From: Eleginops maclovinus
Taxonomy: Eukaryota > Chordata > Actinopteri > Perciformes > Eleginopidae
Assembly (NCBI RefSeq): GCF_036324505.1
Contig: NC_086352.1
Span: forward strand, 35,837,881-35,901,880
Direction: 5' to 3'
Length of the DNA stretch: 64,000 nucleotides
Position numbers and translations under genes: made by a program. Position 1 is the first letter of the stretch. Each line of letters opens with the position of its first letter. Under the pieces are notes generated by a model that ran no database searches, was not told the DNA's origin, and worked only from the letters and a program-made list of their open reading frames with translations. Positions 1 to 14,863 of this stretch are shown here, piece after piece.

Positions 1-880
1 AGGGTGGGGGAAATAGGACCCAAGTGCAACAACAAAGGGAGGCAGGTATAGGCACAAACAAAAGGCGAGCTTAGATCCAAAAAACAGTTTTAGAATTTGT
101 GTCGATATGCCTCAAGTAAAGAGGAGAGGCAAAACAGTACAAAGGATGGGAAAATCCAGGACATGAAAAACACTGGACTTGAACACATGAAAGACGATAA
201 CGAACTGACAAAGAACACAAGAGAAAGCAGGACTAAATAAAAAGACACTAATCACAACACAAGCCACAGCTTGGGGAGGGGAGGAAGAAACAGAGGGCAA
301 CAGGTGACAACAATGAAACAATCAGACACAAGGAAAACCAAAGACAGGAAGTAAAACTACACATGACACAACAGAGGGAAACATTTCAAAATATAACAGG
401 AAACAGATACGAAACAAGGATCATAACACAGACGCCATTTGCAGATGACCTCAGACCTGTCGAGAGGGTTCTGGCTGCAGGCCTCCACTCTCAGTACAGG
501 AAGTGATGAACACGTTTTTTACCGCCGCTCCCATCGGTCCATGCACAGAGAGCGGTTTGTGTATGCAGGTCCAGCGGTTTGACACGGAAAACAAATATGT
601 GTGGGATCAAAAATACACATGTAAAACCTTTTTCTATATTTGGATTTTATTAACATGTATGTGAATCGGAACACATTTGTGTGTGCATTGAAAATACAAG
701 TGTGAATGCTTTTGCGGATCATGAAATTCAAGTGTGAATCCTTCCGTGTGCATTCGTGTATTATGAGACTGATCTGACCCCATAGTTACAGGACCGGTGA
801 GCGGAGTTAAAGACCTCACACACTCGCCAAGTTCACACTATACGATTTATAGCCCAATCGGCCGCTCCCAGACAGACTTT
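1..880. other. Gene-free, repeat-like upstream sequence
   Basis: I see no coding exon or RNA gene here. The first 500 bases are purine-rich with many 'aggaaac/aggaagt' runs, like the ends of decayed fish transposons. Positions 590-760 hold loosely repeated 'tgtgtgcatt' and 'aagtgtgaat' motifs. No terminal repeats could be matched, so no element is named. Confidence 0.4.
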
Positions 881-897
881 GGAGCTCGGGGACGAAT

Positions 898-973
898 CGG
901 CGCTAAATCGGCGTTAAATCGGCGTTAAATCGGCGTTAAATCGGCGTTAAATCTGCGCTAAATCTGCGCTCGG
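898..973. repeat. 11-bp tandem repeat (cggcgttaaat)n
   Basis: About seven head-to-tail copies of cggcgttaaat. The inner copies are identical, and the outer ones carry c-for-t or t-for-g changes. It lies just upstream of a GATATC-rich repeat and the integrase-like pseudogene, so it may belong to the end of that element. This is inference. Confidence 0.8.
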
Positions 974-1049
974 CAGTCGGCGTTTGATCGTTATGTGTGA
1001 ACTGCTCAAGAGCGAGGTGAGAGCCTCCCTGACGTATGAGGGGCCCCTA

Positions 1050-1400
1050 CGCCTATGGCAAGCCCTTTTAACATTTAATAGCTACATTGGACTATCCGGA
1101 ATTAACATTGTAGATATCAACAACGTCTTTCTGACCAGTAGTAATTACATTTTGGATAGTTGGAATTGTCATTCAAGATATCTGTAACGTAATTGTGACT
1201 AGTCGAAACGACAGATAGAGATCTCTATAATGATGTCACTGAAAACGACATTCAACTCGTCATACATCTTAAATGACAATTGCAGATATGTAATTCAGTT
1301 TTGACTAGGCAGAATGAAAGTTAAAGATATCTCAAACGTCATTATGACTAGTGTGATTTATTGTGCATGACGTTGCTATATTTTAGATATCCACAAATAC
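1050..1400. repeat. GATATC-rich dispersed repeat, copy 1
   Basis: The copy begins with 'cccttttaacatttaatagc', which recurs almost unchanged at 16588. It continues with scattered 'agatatc' and 'gactagtc/gactaggc' motifs every few tens of bases. A related 'aattacgactagtcagaaac' motif appears at about 6160, beyond the integrase-like gene. These motifs could therefore be subterminal repeats of one large element that carried the integrase. Confidence 0.5.
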
Positions 1401-2977
1401 ATAATTTCCCCGCCGTAATCAAAGAAGTGGGTTCATTTCCGCATTTCTATGAATGGAAGAAGAAAGAAGCAATTATTGTTGGTATTTATTAATGTACTGT
1501 ATGTATCCATGTGCTTATTTAAGCAATCATTAAATGTATACCACTGTTATGTCCACTGGTCACAGCAATAAGTAGCCTACTGTATTTTTGCAATTCCTAA
1601 AGTCTCTCAATTTCCAGCATAGCCTACTGGCCTATTCATTAACAATATGCAATTTCAATGCATGTATGATAATTGGTATGCTGATATATACTATAGATTA
1701 CAAATAATAAAAATGCTGCTAAAACACTTAAACATTTTCTTTTTGTAGGGAGAACAGGCAGACCAGCCATTGATGTTACCACATTGAATTTCTGCTGAAG
1801 CAAGGCCATGCAATTGCAAAAACTGCTGAAATACTGGGATGATCAAAGTTGATGGGTATACCTGTTAGAAGTATGCTGTCTGCAATAGATGATGGTGAAC
1901 TCGAACAACATGTGAGGTAACTTCAGGGTCAATATCCTAATTCTGGAAATGGGATAATTGGTGGTAGTTATCTTTAAACTGTATTTAATTCACATTTGTG
2001 TGCCATTGTTTTGTGAATATCATGGCAATTTAGATCTTTTTAAATATCTGTTTCAGATAAGAGCCCTGTTGGGCACACAGGGTGTGCTTGTTACAAGGTC
2101 CAGGGTGCGTGAGATGTTGACACGGGTGAATCCTACTGCTGCTGCAAGGAGATGGAGCCAAACAGTTGCAAGACGTGTTTATCATGTACCTTACCCCAAC
2201 AGTTTGTGGCACATTGATGGGAACATGTGTCTCATAAGGTTGTTATTACCAGACTTGTCATACTTTTTTATATTTTGAAAATAATTTCAGCAAGTGAAAA
2301 ACTGGAGTTTACACCTATATTGTTTCCAGACTACTGTCAATAGTATTATCATTTTCAAGTAATCATTTTATTTGTTTTTCAACCTTTCTAGATGGGGCTT
2401 GGTGATTCATGGTGCAATTGATGGATACTCCCGTCTGATTACTTACCTCAACTGCAGCTCAGACAATCGTGCCACAACAGTGCTTGATCAGTTTTTGAAA
2501 GCAAAATGCCTCTACACCCTACCGTCAAGAGTGAGATCTGACCATGGTGGTGAAGAAATCTTTGTGGCTTTCTTCATGCATCTACTTCAAGGACTTGAAC
2601 ACAGAGGTTTCATAACCGGAGCATCAGTTCACAATCAGAGAATTGGACGCCTTTGGCGTGATGTATTTTTGCACGTGTTGCAGCACTTTTACCTTATGTT
2701 CTACTCCTTAGAGCAGGGGTAACCAACTGGTCGATCTTCAAAGCCTTCACTGTCGATCCCTAGCATTTTCACATTTAAAAAAAAAAAAAAAATGTTCATG
2801 CTCTGGTTGGTTGGTTGTTTTAACAAGCTTTTTAGACCTAGCTCTGACTTATTTGATATGCTGAAGTCTATGCTGAGGCTGCATGCAATTGTGGGCGGCA
2901 TTAAAAAAAATCTTGAGAAAGTCGTAACTTTAAACTGTGCCAAGTTCTGACAACCTTAACTAACAATTAATATCGAT

Positions 2978-4902
2978 ATGGCTGAGGGTCCGGCAAAAAA
3001 GAAATCAAAAACGTATTATTTCCACCCGGAATGGGAGCATGAATTTCTTTTCACATCAGCAAAAGAGAAGACTAAATGCCTCATATGCCAACAGGCGGTA
3101 GCCTTGCCAAAACGTGGCAACCTGGAGCGCCATCATGCTAGCACCCATGCTAAATTCAAAGACTCATATGCACTCAACAGCTCATTAAGATCAAAAATAA
3201 TTTGAGCGCCATCATGCTAGCACCCATGCTAAATTCAAAGACTCATATGCACTCAACAGCTCATTAAGATCAAAAATAATTTGATGAACTGAAAAGAGGA
3301 CTAAAAGCACAGCAGTCGCTTTTCATCGCGCCTACAGCAAAGAGCAAGGCAGCTACAGAAATGTCCTTCCGAGTTAGCCATATTTTGGCAAAGCACAAAA
3401 AACCATTTACGGATGGTGAGTTGATAAAAGAAGCAATGAGAGTTACAGCTGACGTCTTGTTTGCTGATTTTAAAAACAAAGAAGACATAAAAGCAAAGAT
3501 AAGAAGTGTACCACTTGGAGCACCAACTGTAGCCAGACGAGTCGAGTCATTGTCCGAAGATGTATCCCAGCAAGTATTAAAAGACTTATCTTTCTCGGAA
3601 TACTTTTCAATTCAATTTGACGAGTCTACCGACGCCACAGACACAGCCCAGCTAAGTGTGTTTGTCCGAATGGTCTTCACGGATTTTACTGTCAAGGAGG
3701 ACTTTCTGGCCCTTATCCAATTGAAAGAAAGAACCAGGGGTGAGGACGTGTACAAGGCATTCAAGGACTTTGTGCGTGAGTACAAGATTCCCATTCATAA
3801 AATAGTGTGCTTCACAACCGATGGGGCACCGGCAATGATCGGTGTTCCTTCAGGATTTGTCACGTTGAGCAGAATAGAGCCAGACTTTCCACCATTTGTA
3901 AACTATCACTGTGTGCCATCAACAGGCATTGGCAGCTGAAGCAATTGACATGTCACATGTAATGTATGTTGTTGTTATAATAGTCAATTCAATTCGCGCA
4001 AAAGCGCTTCAGCACCGGCTATTTAAGTCTTTATTGGACGAACTAAACTCTGCATATGGAGATTTGATCCTTCACGCAGATGTAAGGTGGCTAAGTTGGG
4101 GCAAGGTGCTCCAGCGTTTTCTGGATTTGCTGCCAGAGATCCTCAGTTTTCTGAAGTCGAGGAACAGGAGTATGAGCAGCTGTTCGACGATACTTGGTTA
4201 TTGGACTTGGGGTTCCTTACCGATCTGATCGCAAAACTCAATGACCTTAACCGAGAATTGCAAGGGAAAGACCAAGAGCTTGGTCACATGATTAGCGCAG
4301 TGGAGGCATTCAAAGTGAAGCTCAGATGGTGGACCACTCAGTTAAGACATGCGAGGCTGACACACTTCCCAAATCTTGAAAAGGTGTCACAAAACCTCAC
4401 AGACAAAACCGCTTTTCATCGTGAACAATTCTGCGCCCATTTGAACAAACTGACATCAGAATTTGGCGCTCGATTTGTGGAGGTACAAGACATGGGGAGA
4501 GTAGTTGGTTTTGTATCAAACCCTTTCCTCAGCATTGACATTGAACAGCTGTCAGTTAAAATGCAGGAGAGGTTTACATTACCTATGGGCGCTGACATGG
4601 AGATTATTGAAATGCAAAGCGACATTGAATTGAAGGCCAGAGCAAGAGACCAGGACTTTTGGTCTCTCGTGAGTAGAGACAGGTATCTACTGATTGTGTC
4701 ATGTGTTCTTAAACTGAAGGCCTACTTTGGCTCCACATACTTATGTGAAATGGCCTTTTCACAAATGAAAATAATAAAATCCAAGTATAGAACTCGTATG
4801 ACTGACGCACATCTTACTGACTGCCTCAGACTGGCAATCACTAACCATCAACCAGATTTCAAAAGACTTACAGATAATGTGCAGTCACAGCAGTCTCATT
4901 AA
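2978..4902 (+). pseudogene. hAT transposase (ZBED5/GTF2IRD2-like), frameshifted
   Basis: This is the transposase of the enclosing hAT element, broken into several frames. Segment 2978-3205 encodes a BED/C2H2-like finger (CLICQQ, then LERHHASTH). Segment 3361-3910 encodes the first part of the DDE catalytic region, with FDESTDATDTAQLSVFVRM and FTTDGAPAMIG. Segment 3911-4160 continues with HQQALAAEAIDMSHVM and DVRWLSWGKVLQRF. Segment 4160-4902 gives the C-terminal half, ending in the hAT dimerisation region with YLCEMAFSQMKIIKSKYRTR. Frame changes fall near 3205 (a 79-bp duplication), near 3910 and near 4165. The family call rests on these motifs, which are typical of the transposase group that also gave rise to vertebrate ZBED5 and GTF2IRD2 C-terminal regions. 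It cannot make a full-length enzyme. Confidence 0.85.
3127..3284 (+). repeat. 79-bp perfect tandem duplication
   Basis: Positions 3127-3205 and 3206-3284 are identical. The unit starts gcgccatcatgctagc and ends aaaaataatttga. Because 79 is not a multiple of three, it shifts the transposase frame just after the zinc finger. Confidence 0.95.
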
Positions 4903-5799
4903 AGTCAGGCTGATAGAGCAACTTTGAGCATTGACAGATATTGTGCATTGAACAGAGAACCTTAATATGGATTGTGTTCATTGAACTGTAGGCTAATATC
5001 TGTAAATGTGAATATTGTTAATTGAACTGAGAAACTAAATATTGTGCATTGAGCAGATACTGTGAATAGTTTGTATTGAACAGATATGCCTTCCGTAAAT
5101 ATGAATATTGTGCATTGAGCAGATACAGTAACTGTGCATAACTGTGTTTTTCTTTTTGTGTATGTATGCACGTACATTCAGCCTGTTGTAACAGAAATTG
5201 ATTGCAAAAATAAATATCAGATGAACAGTCTTACTCCTAAGTGGGTTTTTTGGAAGATATCGGATTGGTAGATCTCTGTTTACAATTTGGAATAAAAAAT
5301 GATGTTGGGCTTGAAAAGGCTGGTTACCACTGCCTTAGAGGATTCAGAACTTCTAAACCCAGATAATGATGTCTACAGACTTTCACTGCATATTGTTTAT
5401 CTTCCTGAGATTCAAAAAAGACTCGAGAAGTTTAGACAGGCCGAGAACCTCCATCCGTTGCGAACAGAAAATCATCGCACACCAACTCAACTCTGGACAG
5501 AGGGCCTGCTCAAAAACATTGCAACAGACAACACAGCTGTCAACAATGTGTTTGGGGAAAATCCCTACAGTGACCAAAACATTGATGCCATCCTAGTGTG
5601 GGATGGAATTCAAACACTGCCTACACTTGATGAGGAAGAGTTCCTAGCTGTAAGTGTAGAGCCACCTCAACTCATCCCCACTCAGCAACAACAGACATCT
5701 GTGCACAATGCAATTCAACACATTTCTGATCTAAAGATAACATATCAGGCTTGCTGTACTACAATTGTCAGTATTTTGCAAACTCAGGTATAGACCAAT

Positions 5800-6370
5800 T
5801 CCAAGCCCAGAGACAAAAGTGCATTGGTTGCATATATATATATTATCCCGGACGGGAAAGACATTTTTAGTTTCAACAGCTTTAAGTAATATTTTCTGTT
5901 AAAATAAGGCGGTATGGGCAGTGCAGCTGCAGTTGTCTACAGACATTGGCAGTAGCTAACAAAACTATTGGTGTTTTGTTTTTTTATTCTAATTTTTTTT
6001 GTGGTATTGTTGGCTGACATTATTTGTATTGTTCCTTTCTAGTTCCATTCTGTTATGATTTGTAGAAAAAGTGGAAAAGCATCTAAAACTATGAATGAGA
6101 TTTAAATATTGAATAAAACTCTTAATGTATGAAAAATGTCCCAAATGATCCAAAAGGTAATTACGACTAGTCAGAAACACAAAGTGGAGAAGGATCTAAC
6201 TATTTTGAATGGGATTGAAAAGATGAATTAAAAAAATGAATAAACTGGTCATGTATGAAAACATATGGAATGTTTAAAAGCTAGAATGGGGATTTTAGAT
6301 GAACAGTTAACAAGGACAGGTTTAACTGGCAAAAATACCCTAACATCAATCCACTAATCAGAGACATGAT
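5800..6370. other. AT-rich non-coding sequence
   Basis: No gene is seen. The stretch follows the integrase-like pseudogene. It has one 'aattacgactagtcagaaac' motif at about 6158, resembling the repeat upstream at about 1188. Confidence 0.4.
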
Positions 6371-6376
6371 GGGGAC

Positions 6377-6751
6377 AGGTTACTATGGTGATACTGTTGA
6401 GGTTAACGACCAGAGGAGTCTGACAGACGCTGGAGGGACAGAAGTCAGTCTGAGTGAATGTGATATAATAATATAAACTGTCTGTTTATAAACGGACAGC
6501 AGTAAAGGGTTCATTCCGCACCATGTTATACAGTTGTGTTCATTATATCACATTTGCTTGTACTGACTTCTGTCCCTCCGGTGTCTGTCCAGACTTTTCT
6601 GATCATCCTCCTTCACCTCAGACCTCTATACAGCCCTCCTCTGGTCAGACTGCATCTTCCAGCTCTGACAGAAGCTGTGTATTCATCAACATGTATATAA
6701 AGGGTATCTATTTCATTAGACCACCCTCAACACTGTCACCATAGTAACCTT
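6377..6751. mobile_element. MITE-like element with nested inverted repeats
   Basis: The outer arms match in inverted orientation. The left arm reads ggttactatggtgatactg (from 6378); the right end reads cactgtcaccatagtaacct (6731-6750), whose reverse complement is aggttactatggtgacagtg. Inside lies a second inverted pair: 6407-6468 contains ctggagggacagaagtcag and 6540-6605 contains ctgacttctgtccctccgg. The whole unit can fold back on itself. There is no coding capacity. A clear target duplication was not found. Confidence 0.7.
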
Positions 6752-6759
6752 GAATTATA

Positions 6760-7110
6760 AGTCAAATAAATGTATTGTAAAAAAGGAAAATAAATATATA
6801 TTTTCAAAATAAATAAAATAACATTTAACATTTGAAATCATTATAAAAAATAATAAAAATAACAGCAAAACAGTACACAATACATTTGAGTTAACTGAAA
6901 AACTCAATAATGAATGGCCTCCAATCAACTGAAGTAAGCTGTTACTCATATTAAGTGAATCTAAAAAAAGACAGTGCAGGAGATTCAAAAATTACCATCT
7001 GAACCAGTGACTTGCTTCAACACGGCATTCTATCAAATAACTTCTATGCACAAATATAGCTCAAGTGAAGACTGAACCTCCATTAATAAGTTTTACACAC
7101 ATATAGTGAC
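6760..7110. other. AT-rich intergenic DNA
   Basis: Nothing recognisable beyond A/T-rich sequence. It includes the region just downstream (3') of the minus-strand HECT-type gene, and 'aataaa' is frequent on both strands. Confidence 0.35.
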
Positions 7111-7111
7111 A

Positions 7112-10150
<3,039 letters not shown>

Positions 10151-10540
10151 CTACAAATGGAAATGTAAACATCAGTATAATCTGTTTCTAATGGCAAAGT
10201 AACACATTCATTGGTTGCTATATACAAGATATTTCAGGACTGCTAGGATCTTGCCCTGACTCCTACAATGTTCGAGAAGCCAGTTTCAAAGACAATAAAT
10301 TCCACAAATCAAGGCATCCAAACTGTGTTATCATATTTTCAGACATAATCAGAGTGTTGCCAAACCCCAAAAGTAGACCTGTATGCCTACTACAGTTAAC
10401 CTAAGATCATTTGTTTCTAATAAGTTAACACCTTTAAAACTAAACAAACCCTACACTCTTAAGAACATTGCATATGACAGAAGAAATTGCCTGGTCTAAC
10501 TCCCAAAGGCATCACACATTTGAGCCTCTGGGCATTATAT
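10151..10540. other. Non-coding, no exon found
   Basis: The missing N-terminal exons of the HECT-type gene were sought here on the minus strand and not found. The sequence is AT-rich without recognisable motifs. Confidence 0.35.
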
Positions 10541-11157
10541 GTGAAAGAACATTAACATACGGTTAACATATGTGGGCAAAGCTTAGGGAGCAGCAGGGTG
10601 AAACCAGGTCAGACAGAGGACTCACCTACAAAGTAAGAGAGCAGCAAAGGTGGGGGCTACTCACATGCAAGGCAAAGGAGAGCAGCGAAGGTGGGGGCTG
10701 GAGGCAGTCGAGGACAGGGAGACAGAGAACAAAGAATAGAGGACAGGAACTGGTAAAAGGGGAGGAGGTGTGTTGCAAGGTCGTTATGCTCTGTCCACAG
10801 ATGCTGTAGCGTTTGGTGTGCAGACCGGCTGCATGAGATGACACCGTGGGAGAGGCAGCAACAATCTTTGCACGCGGGAGACGGAAGGAGGAGCTGGAAC
10901 AATGCCCAAAAGATCAACACTGCCCTAACTGTCTATTTTTGCAAACATGTATAAAAACTGGGCTGAGGGAAATATAGTCTGTCAGACTTCGTGCCCTGAC
11001 ACTCTCTGTTGTGTGTAAGGACAGTGTGGCCCAGAACGCTCTGTAACCTGTGTCTTATTGTTTTACTTTATTAAAGCTGATTGTGTTAAATTTAAGAAGA
11101 ACGTTTCCTCGTCATTCAAAAGAACACGCGGAGCAGGTCCAAGTCCACGCTCCAACA
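10540..11157 (+). mobile_element. LTR-like sequence (possible solo LTR)
   Basis: The end has LTR-like organisation: a TATA-like gtataaaaact at about 10949, a downstream 'ctgtcagacttcgtgccctg', then 'ttattaaagctg' about 120 bases later, and a final '...tccaaca' at about 11157. The 5' limit is uncertain and no clear TG start or target duplication was fixed. No viral coding sequence adjoins it. It may be an old endogenous retrovirus or other LTR element. Confidence 0.4.
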
Positions 11158-11445
11158 CTAATCTTAGCAAACACTTCTCAACTTTACGGTTTGTACGTCA
11201 TTGAGGCTGAGTGGGCTTTTTGCTAGTGGCTACTGTTAGCCTAACTTAGTTAACGTTAGCTGCGCTCCACCGGCACCTAGCCGTTCCCATTCCCATTGAG
11301 CTTGAAGACGACAGAGGATTTGTTCTGCCAGGTGCTAGGCCCACCGCCGAACTGCCACTGGAGTCTTGTGGAGAGACACTTTTGGATAACGATGACATTA
11401 TAAACATGCCCTTCTTCAATTCAGTTGGTTGGACAAAGTGTCTTT
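11158..11445. repeat. Inverted partial copy of the 17.06-18.55 kb element
   Basis: The segment runs antiparallel to about 17490-17880. Shared blocks include gaggctgagtgggctttttg here against caaaaagcccactcagcctc at 17813. Also shared are 'gagagacacttttggataac' here and 'gttatccaaaagtgtctctc' there. The internal duplication present in the 17.5-kb copy is absent here, so this may be the ancestral arrangement. Confidence 0.8.
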
Positions 11446-12615
11446 ACTATAAAGGAAGTGTGTGCCACTTAGTGCAAAAGTTTTTGGTAAGTGTTTATGT
11501 AGTTTTGGGTGCAGTGCTTCATTTTGCAAGATGTATGAGGTGTTTTGTACTTTGAGTGTGTGGTTTTGTAAATTGTGTTTAGTGCTTTGACCAAATGAGC
11601 CCTGCTTTTAAAAAAAGTATGTTAGCAATTGAAAAAAACTTAAACAATTGTTTTAGCTGTGTGGTGGACACAAACACATACACAGCTTTATAGTTGTACT
11701 GTATGTATTCCGCTGCTTTCCAACTGAAGCCATGACCAGCTAAACTGAAAGCAGGAACAGAGTTTCAGGAAACAGCTTTGCTACTATTCAAAGATCAATA
11801 AGGAAACACTGAAATCTGGTTTAGACCTGAGGGAATAATGGCCAACCATTATGACCCATTTTGGATTGATACAACATAAGGCTGCAGATATTTAAAGACT
11901 TTGCTTTGCTTTATCATATTTTGACTGTGGCGATAACAGCTCAAACCCTTTTCAAGGAGTGTTCAGATCTGTGAGTGATTAACGTTTTTGTCTTTTGTTT
12001 CTTATCACCAACAGTCATCCTAAACAAAAGCAATGCCTAACAGTGACTCAACATGAATGGGGAGCAGAGCTTACTTGAATTCACCTTAGTTCATTACAGA
12101 TCCATTAGTACAGTTTAACCGTCCAGCCAAATTAGATTATGATGCTGGCTGAAAAGGGGCAGGTGTTTACTGCACAGAAGCCTGGGTGTAGCCCTGCAGA
12201 GAAACACTAGTCAGCAATTGTTTTTAGTCATGCTTTTAGAATCCTGGTGTTTTCTTAAGAGGTCCTGTTACTCACACCTTCAACATCAGCCCATTAGATA
12301 AGATTAAATCAGTTTCCAGCAACAACTACATTTTACTGTTAAGCTTGATAACCGGTCAAACCCAAACGCAGAAAACAGTGAGACTGAGAGCTGTTACTAA
12401 TAATACATTTGAGTTTATTAACAAATCATTAAGTAGGGGCAGATGGGTTTAGCTGAGCCAGGCAGGGTGGTCTATTCGACAAGGGGGAATTCTTGTTCCA
12501 GAGTGCGGCCCAGGAGGAGTAAGGTGGTGACGCCTTGGTGGAGTTGGAGCCCAGTGTTCATAGTCCATCTGATTGGGATTGACAGCAGCTTGGTTTCTGA
12601 CACCTGTAATCAAGC
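11446..12615. other. Intergenic DNA, nothing recognised
   Basis: No exon, RNA gene or repeat with clear ends was seen on either strand. Confidence 0.35.
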
Positions 12616-12616
12616 A

Positions 12617-12711
<95 letters not shown>

Positions 12712-12728
12712 ACACACACCACACACAC
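12617..12728. repeat. (CA)n microsatellite
   Basis: Long dinucleotide run with slight interruptions near its 3' end, separated by about 90 bases from a second (CA)n tract in the same orientation. Confidence 0.97.
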
Positions 12729-12814
12729 GCAGGTTTTTATTTTATAGTTAGCCTTCCAGCTAGGTAAAAGATCATGTTATCACTGTAATAGGACTTTACT
12801 TTATATCTTCTATA

Positions 12815-12929
<115 letters not shown>

Positions 12930-13289
12930 GGAGGGACTGCAAGCGAGGCACGCAGGGCCTGACAGTTACAATCTTTTTTCCTTTATTTTTAACACTTTCT
13001 TTTCTGGGTTTTTTCACACATAACACAGTTACAGAAGAGAAATATGTGCAAATGCAGGTACTGTAAAATAAGATAAAAAAAGTGACAACAATCTTATGAC
13101 ATAAAAAGACTATTACAGTGATGGTGTGTACAAACAAATAAGTAAAATAAAATACAAAAAGACATGTCAAGACAGAAAACCCCTAATACCAGTCATTCCC
13201 ACCCTTACCTCCAGACAGGGCACATTATGCAGTAACGTAAACAATTTGAAAGAAGGATTCAGCTACTTGCCCAGGCAAATGCATGTGTA

Positions 13290-13480
13290 TTTAACATGTT
13301 GTCAGCCCACAATAGGTTGTTGGATGTTTTCAATGTAATTCCTAAAGCCAAACCAGTAATTATCAAAGAGATGTGGTTTTCTTTTGAAGTTAAACATAAT
13401 TTTTTCTGACATCGTGTATGAGGAGATTTCTTTAAGCCACATGGACACAGGAAAGGGTTCTGCACTCTTGACAGTTACCA
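13290..13480 (-). mobile_element. L1-like LINE fragment (C-terminal tail)
   Basis: The minus strand reads FPVSMWLKEISSYTMSEKI, followed shortly by KPHLFDNYWFGFRNYIENI. This spacing of 'WL..I...', 'EKI' and 'W..F..YI' is typical of the extreme C-terminus of fish L1/Tx1-type reverse transcriptases. Sequence above it to about 13800 may be further decayed LINE. It is a dead fragment. Confidence 0.45.
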
Positions 13481-13799
13481 TCTTACCAAAAACCAGTAAA
13501 GTGCTGAGTATATCTAATCAAAACATAGGGGAACACATTTCTGTCTGCAAGTATGTGGATATCTCCCTATATCTTCCCAAATGTCAGTTTGATCTACAAT
13601 TGAGCTTGGCAATTGTATAGCTGGGGATCGAAGCCCCTGCAATGTAAAGGCTGGTGCAACGTGGAACACGCTTAACAAAGCGCCCTGATCACTTATAGGA
13701 CTAATTTTCTTAAACACATTTCTTTGGAAACAATTGCCCAAATATTTGCCCATATCAGAGTTACTGCCACGATATGATTTCATTTTGATTCATGGGCCT

Positions 13800-14863
13800 G
13801 TGACTGATATGACATGATAAATACAATCCTTTGAAATCATATCAACTCAAAGAAATCAATTTTATTACTATAGGCTCTTTAAAGTGTGTGCATTCGCCTT
13901 GTGAAGGATCTGCTTTACTGCTAGAACCGATTCCTCAATTAATTTTATTTCATAGACTCTTCTGTCCGATTGAGCTCTGTTTAAAGGCTTTTTGGTTCAT
14001 TTGTGATTAATGAGTTAAGTGTCTTTTTGTACTGTGTTTTTCAATTGTATACTTTCTCATAATGTGCCTTCTAGTATATATGACTCCCACATACTTTCTG
14101 TATATGCACCCTTACCCTTGGCAGAACATGGGAGGTTTTAATTCTTTTTCTAAGGTTTTATCCCATAACTGGTAAGAGGCTGAATGGGAGTGTGTGTGAT
14201 CTGGTAAAGGAATGATGAACTTCTGACTGTAGTGAATAACAAGTCAAAAGTAGTTTTAAGAAATGTTTTGTATAAGCCCAATAGCAAGTTCTCTTCAGCT
14301 GATAGAGTAAAATTATTGATTGTAGCAGAAGAGAACATCCCCTACAGGTCTTCAGTCGCAGCTTTGGCTCTGGTTTGTATGTTAATGTTGCACATCATCA
14401 ACATGTGACCAGGCTTGGAATTTCATCATTTTAGGGGCAAGGCCATTGGTGGTTTCACAAATGTTTTTAGGGCACAAAAGCCACAGATGGAAAATGTAGG
14501 ATTTGGAGCTTAAAAATAAATTATTTCACTTTCTGATAAGAAAAACACACGAAGGATATGGAAAACAAATCACTGTTTTAATATCAATGTCAAACATTAG
14601 GTATATGCCTTCTTTTAGAGTATAACCATATATAAAATGAAATACTGTACTTTGAATAATTAGTGTTTGGTATGTTTTCTACTTTCTACTAATTCAAAAA
14701 TCCGAAATCAAATCCAAATATCTAAAATTCAATTAATATGTAACAAATATATTCCATTTCAGAGCAGAAAAAAACAGCAAGGGTCAAACTCTGCACATAA
14801 ATCATTCAGCAGTGACAGTGAAGCTCAAACATTCAACTGCACGAACCAGCAATACTTTGAAAT
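13800..14863. other. AT-rich intergenic DNA
   Basis: No supportable gene or repeat boundary was recognised on either strand. Confidence 0.35.

Larger units (their letters stand above)
2706..5340 (+). mobile_element. hAT-family transposon with 8-bp target duplication
   Basis: The element proper is 2714-5332, about 2.62 kb. Its ends are near-perfect terminal inverted repeats: caggggtaaccaac on the left, and ggctggttaccactg on the right (reverse complement cagtggtaaccagcc). The flanks are the identical 8-bp duplication ccttagag at 2706-2713 and 5333-5340, as expected for hAT transposition. It interrupts an exon of the integrase-like gene. It carries a broken BED-finger/hAT transposase. The 3' part (4930-5130) contains repeated 'attgtgcattgaacaga'-like motifs. 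Confidence 0.92.
1750..5793 (+). pseudogene. Integrase-core (rve/DDE) gene, intron-containing, disrupted
   Basis: This is a decayed member of a multi-exon family with an integrase catalytic core that is common in fish and invertebrate genomes. Visible parts are: a helix-turn-helix-like N-terminus at about 1750-1966 with internal stops and frame shifts; an exon at 2057-2238 containing WHIDGN; and an exon from 2392 containing HGAIDGYSR, RSDHGGEE and HNQRIGRLWRD. That last exon is interrupted after 2713 by a hAT transposon and resumes in frame at 5341, ending at the stop at 5791-5793. Splice sites around the 2239-2391 intron are GT/AG and the phases match. As I recall the family, the third catalytic residue is Glu in HNQRIERLW; here the codon at 2645-2647 encodes Gly. 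Frameshifts, a missing catalytic residue and the insertion together make it a pseudogene. Confidence 0.8.

Noticed and set aside
10570..10920. ORFs on both strands in the LTR-like region
   Set aside because: Short, with no homology, and overlapping each other on opposite strands in purine-rich sequence.
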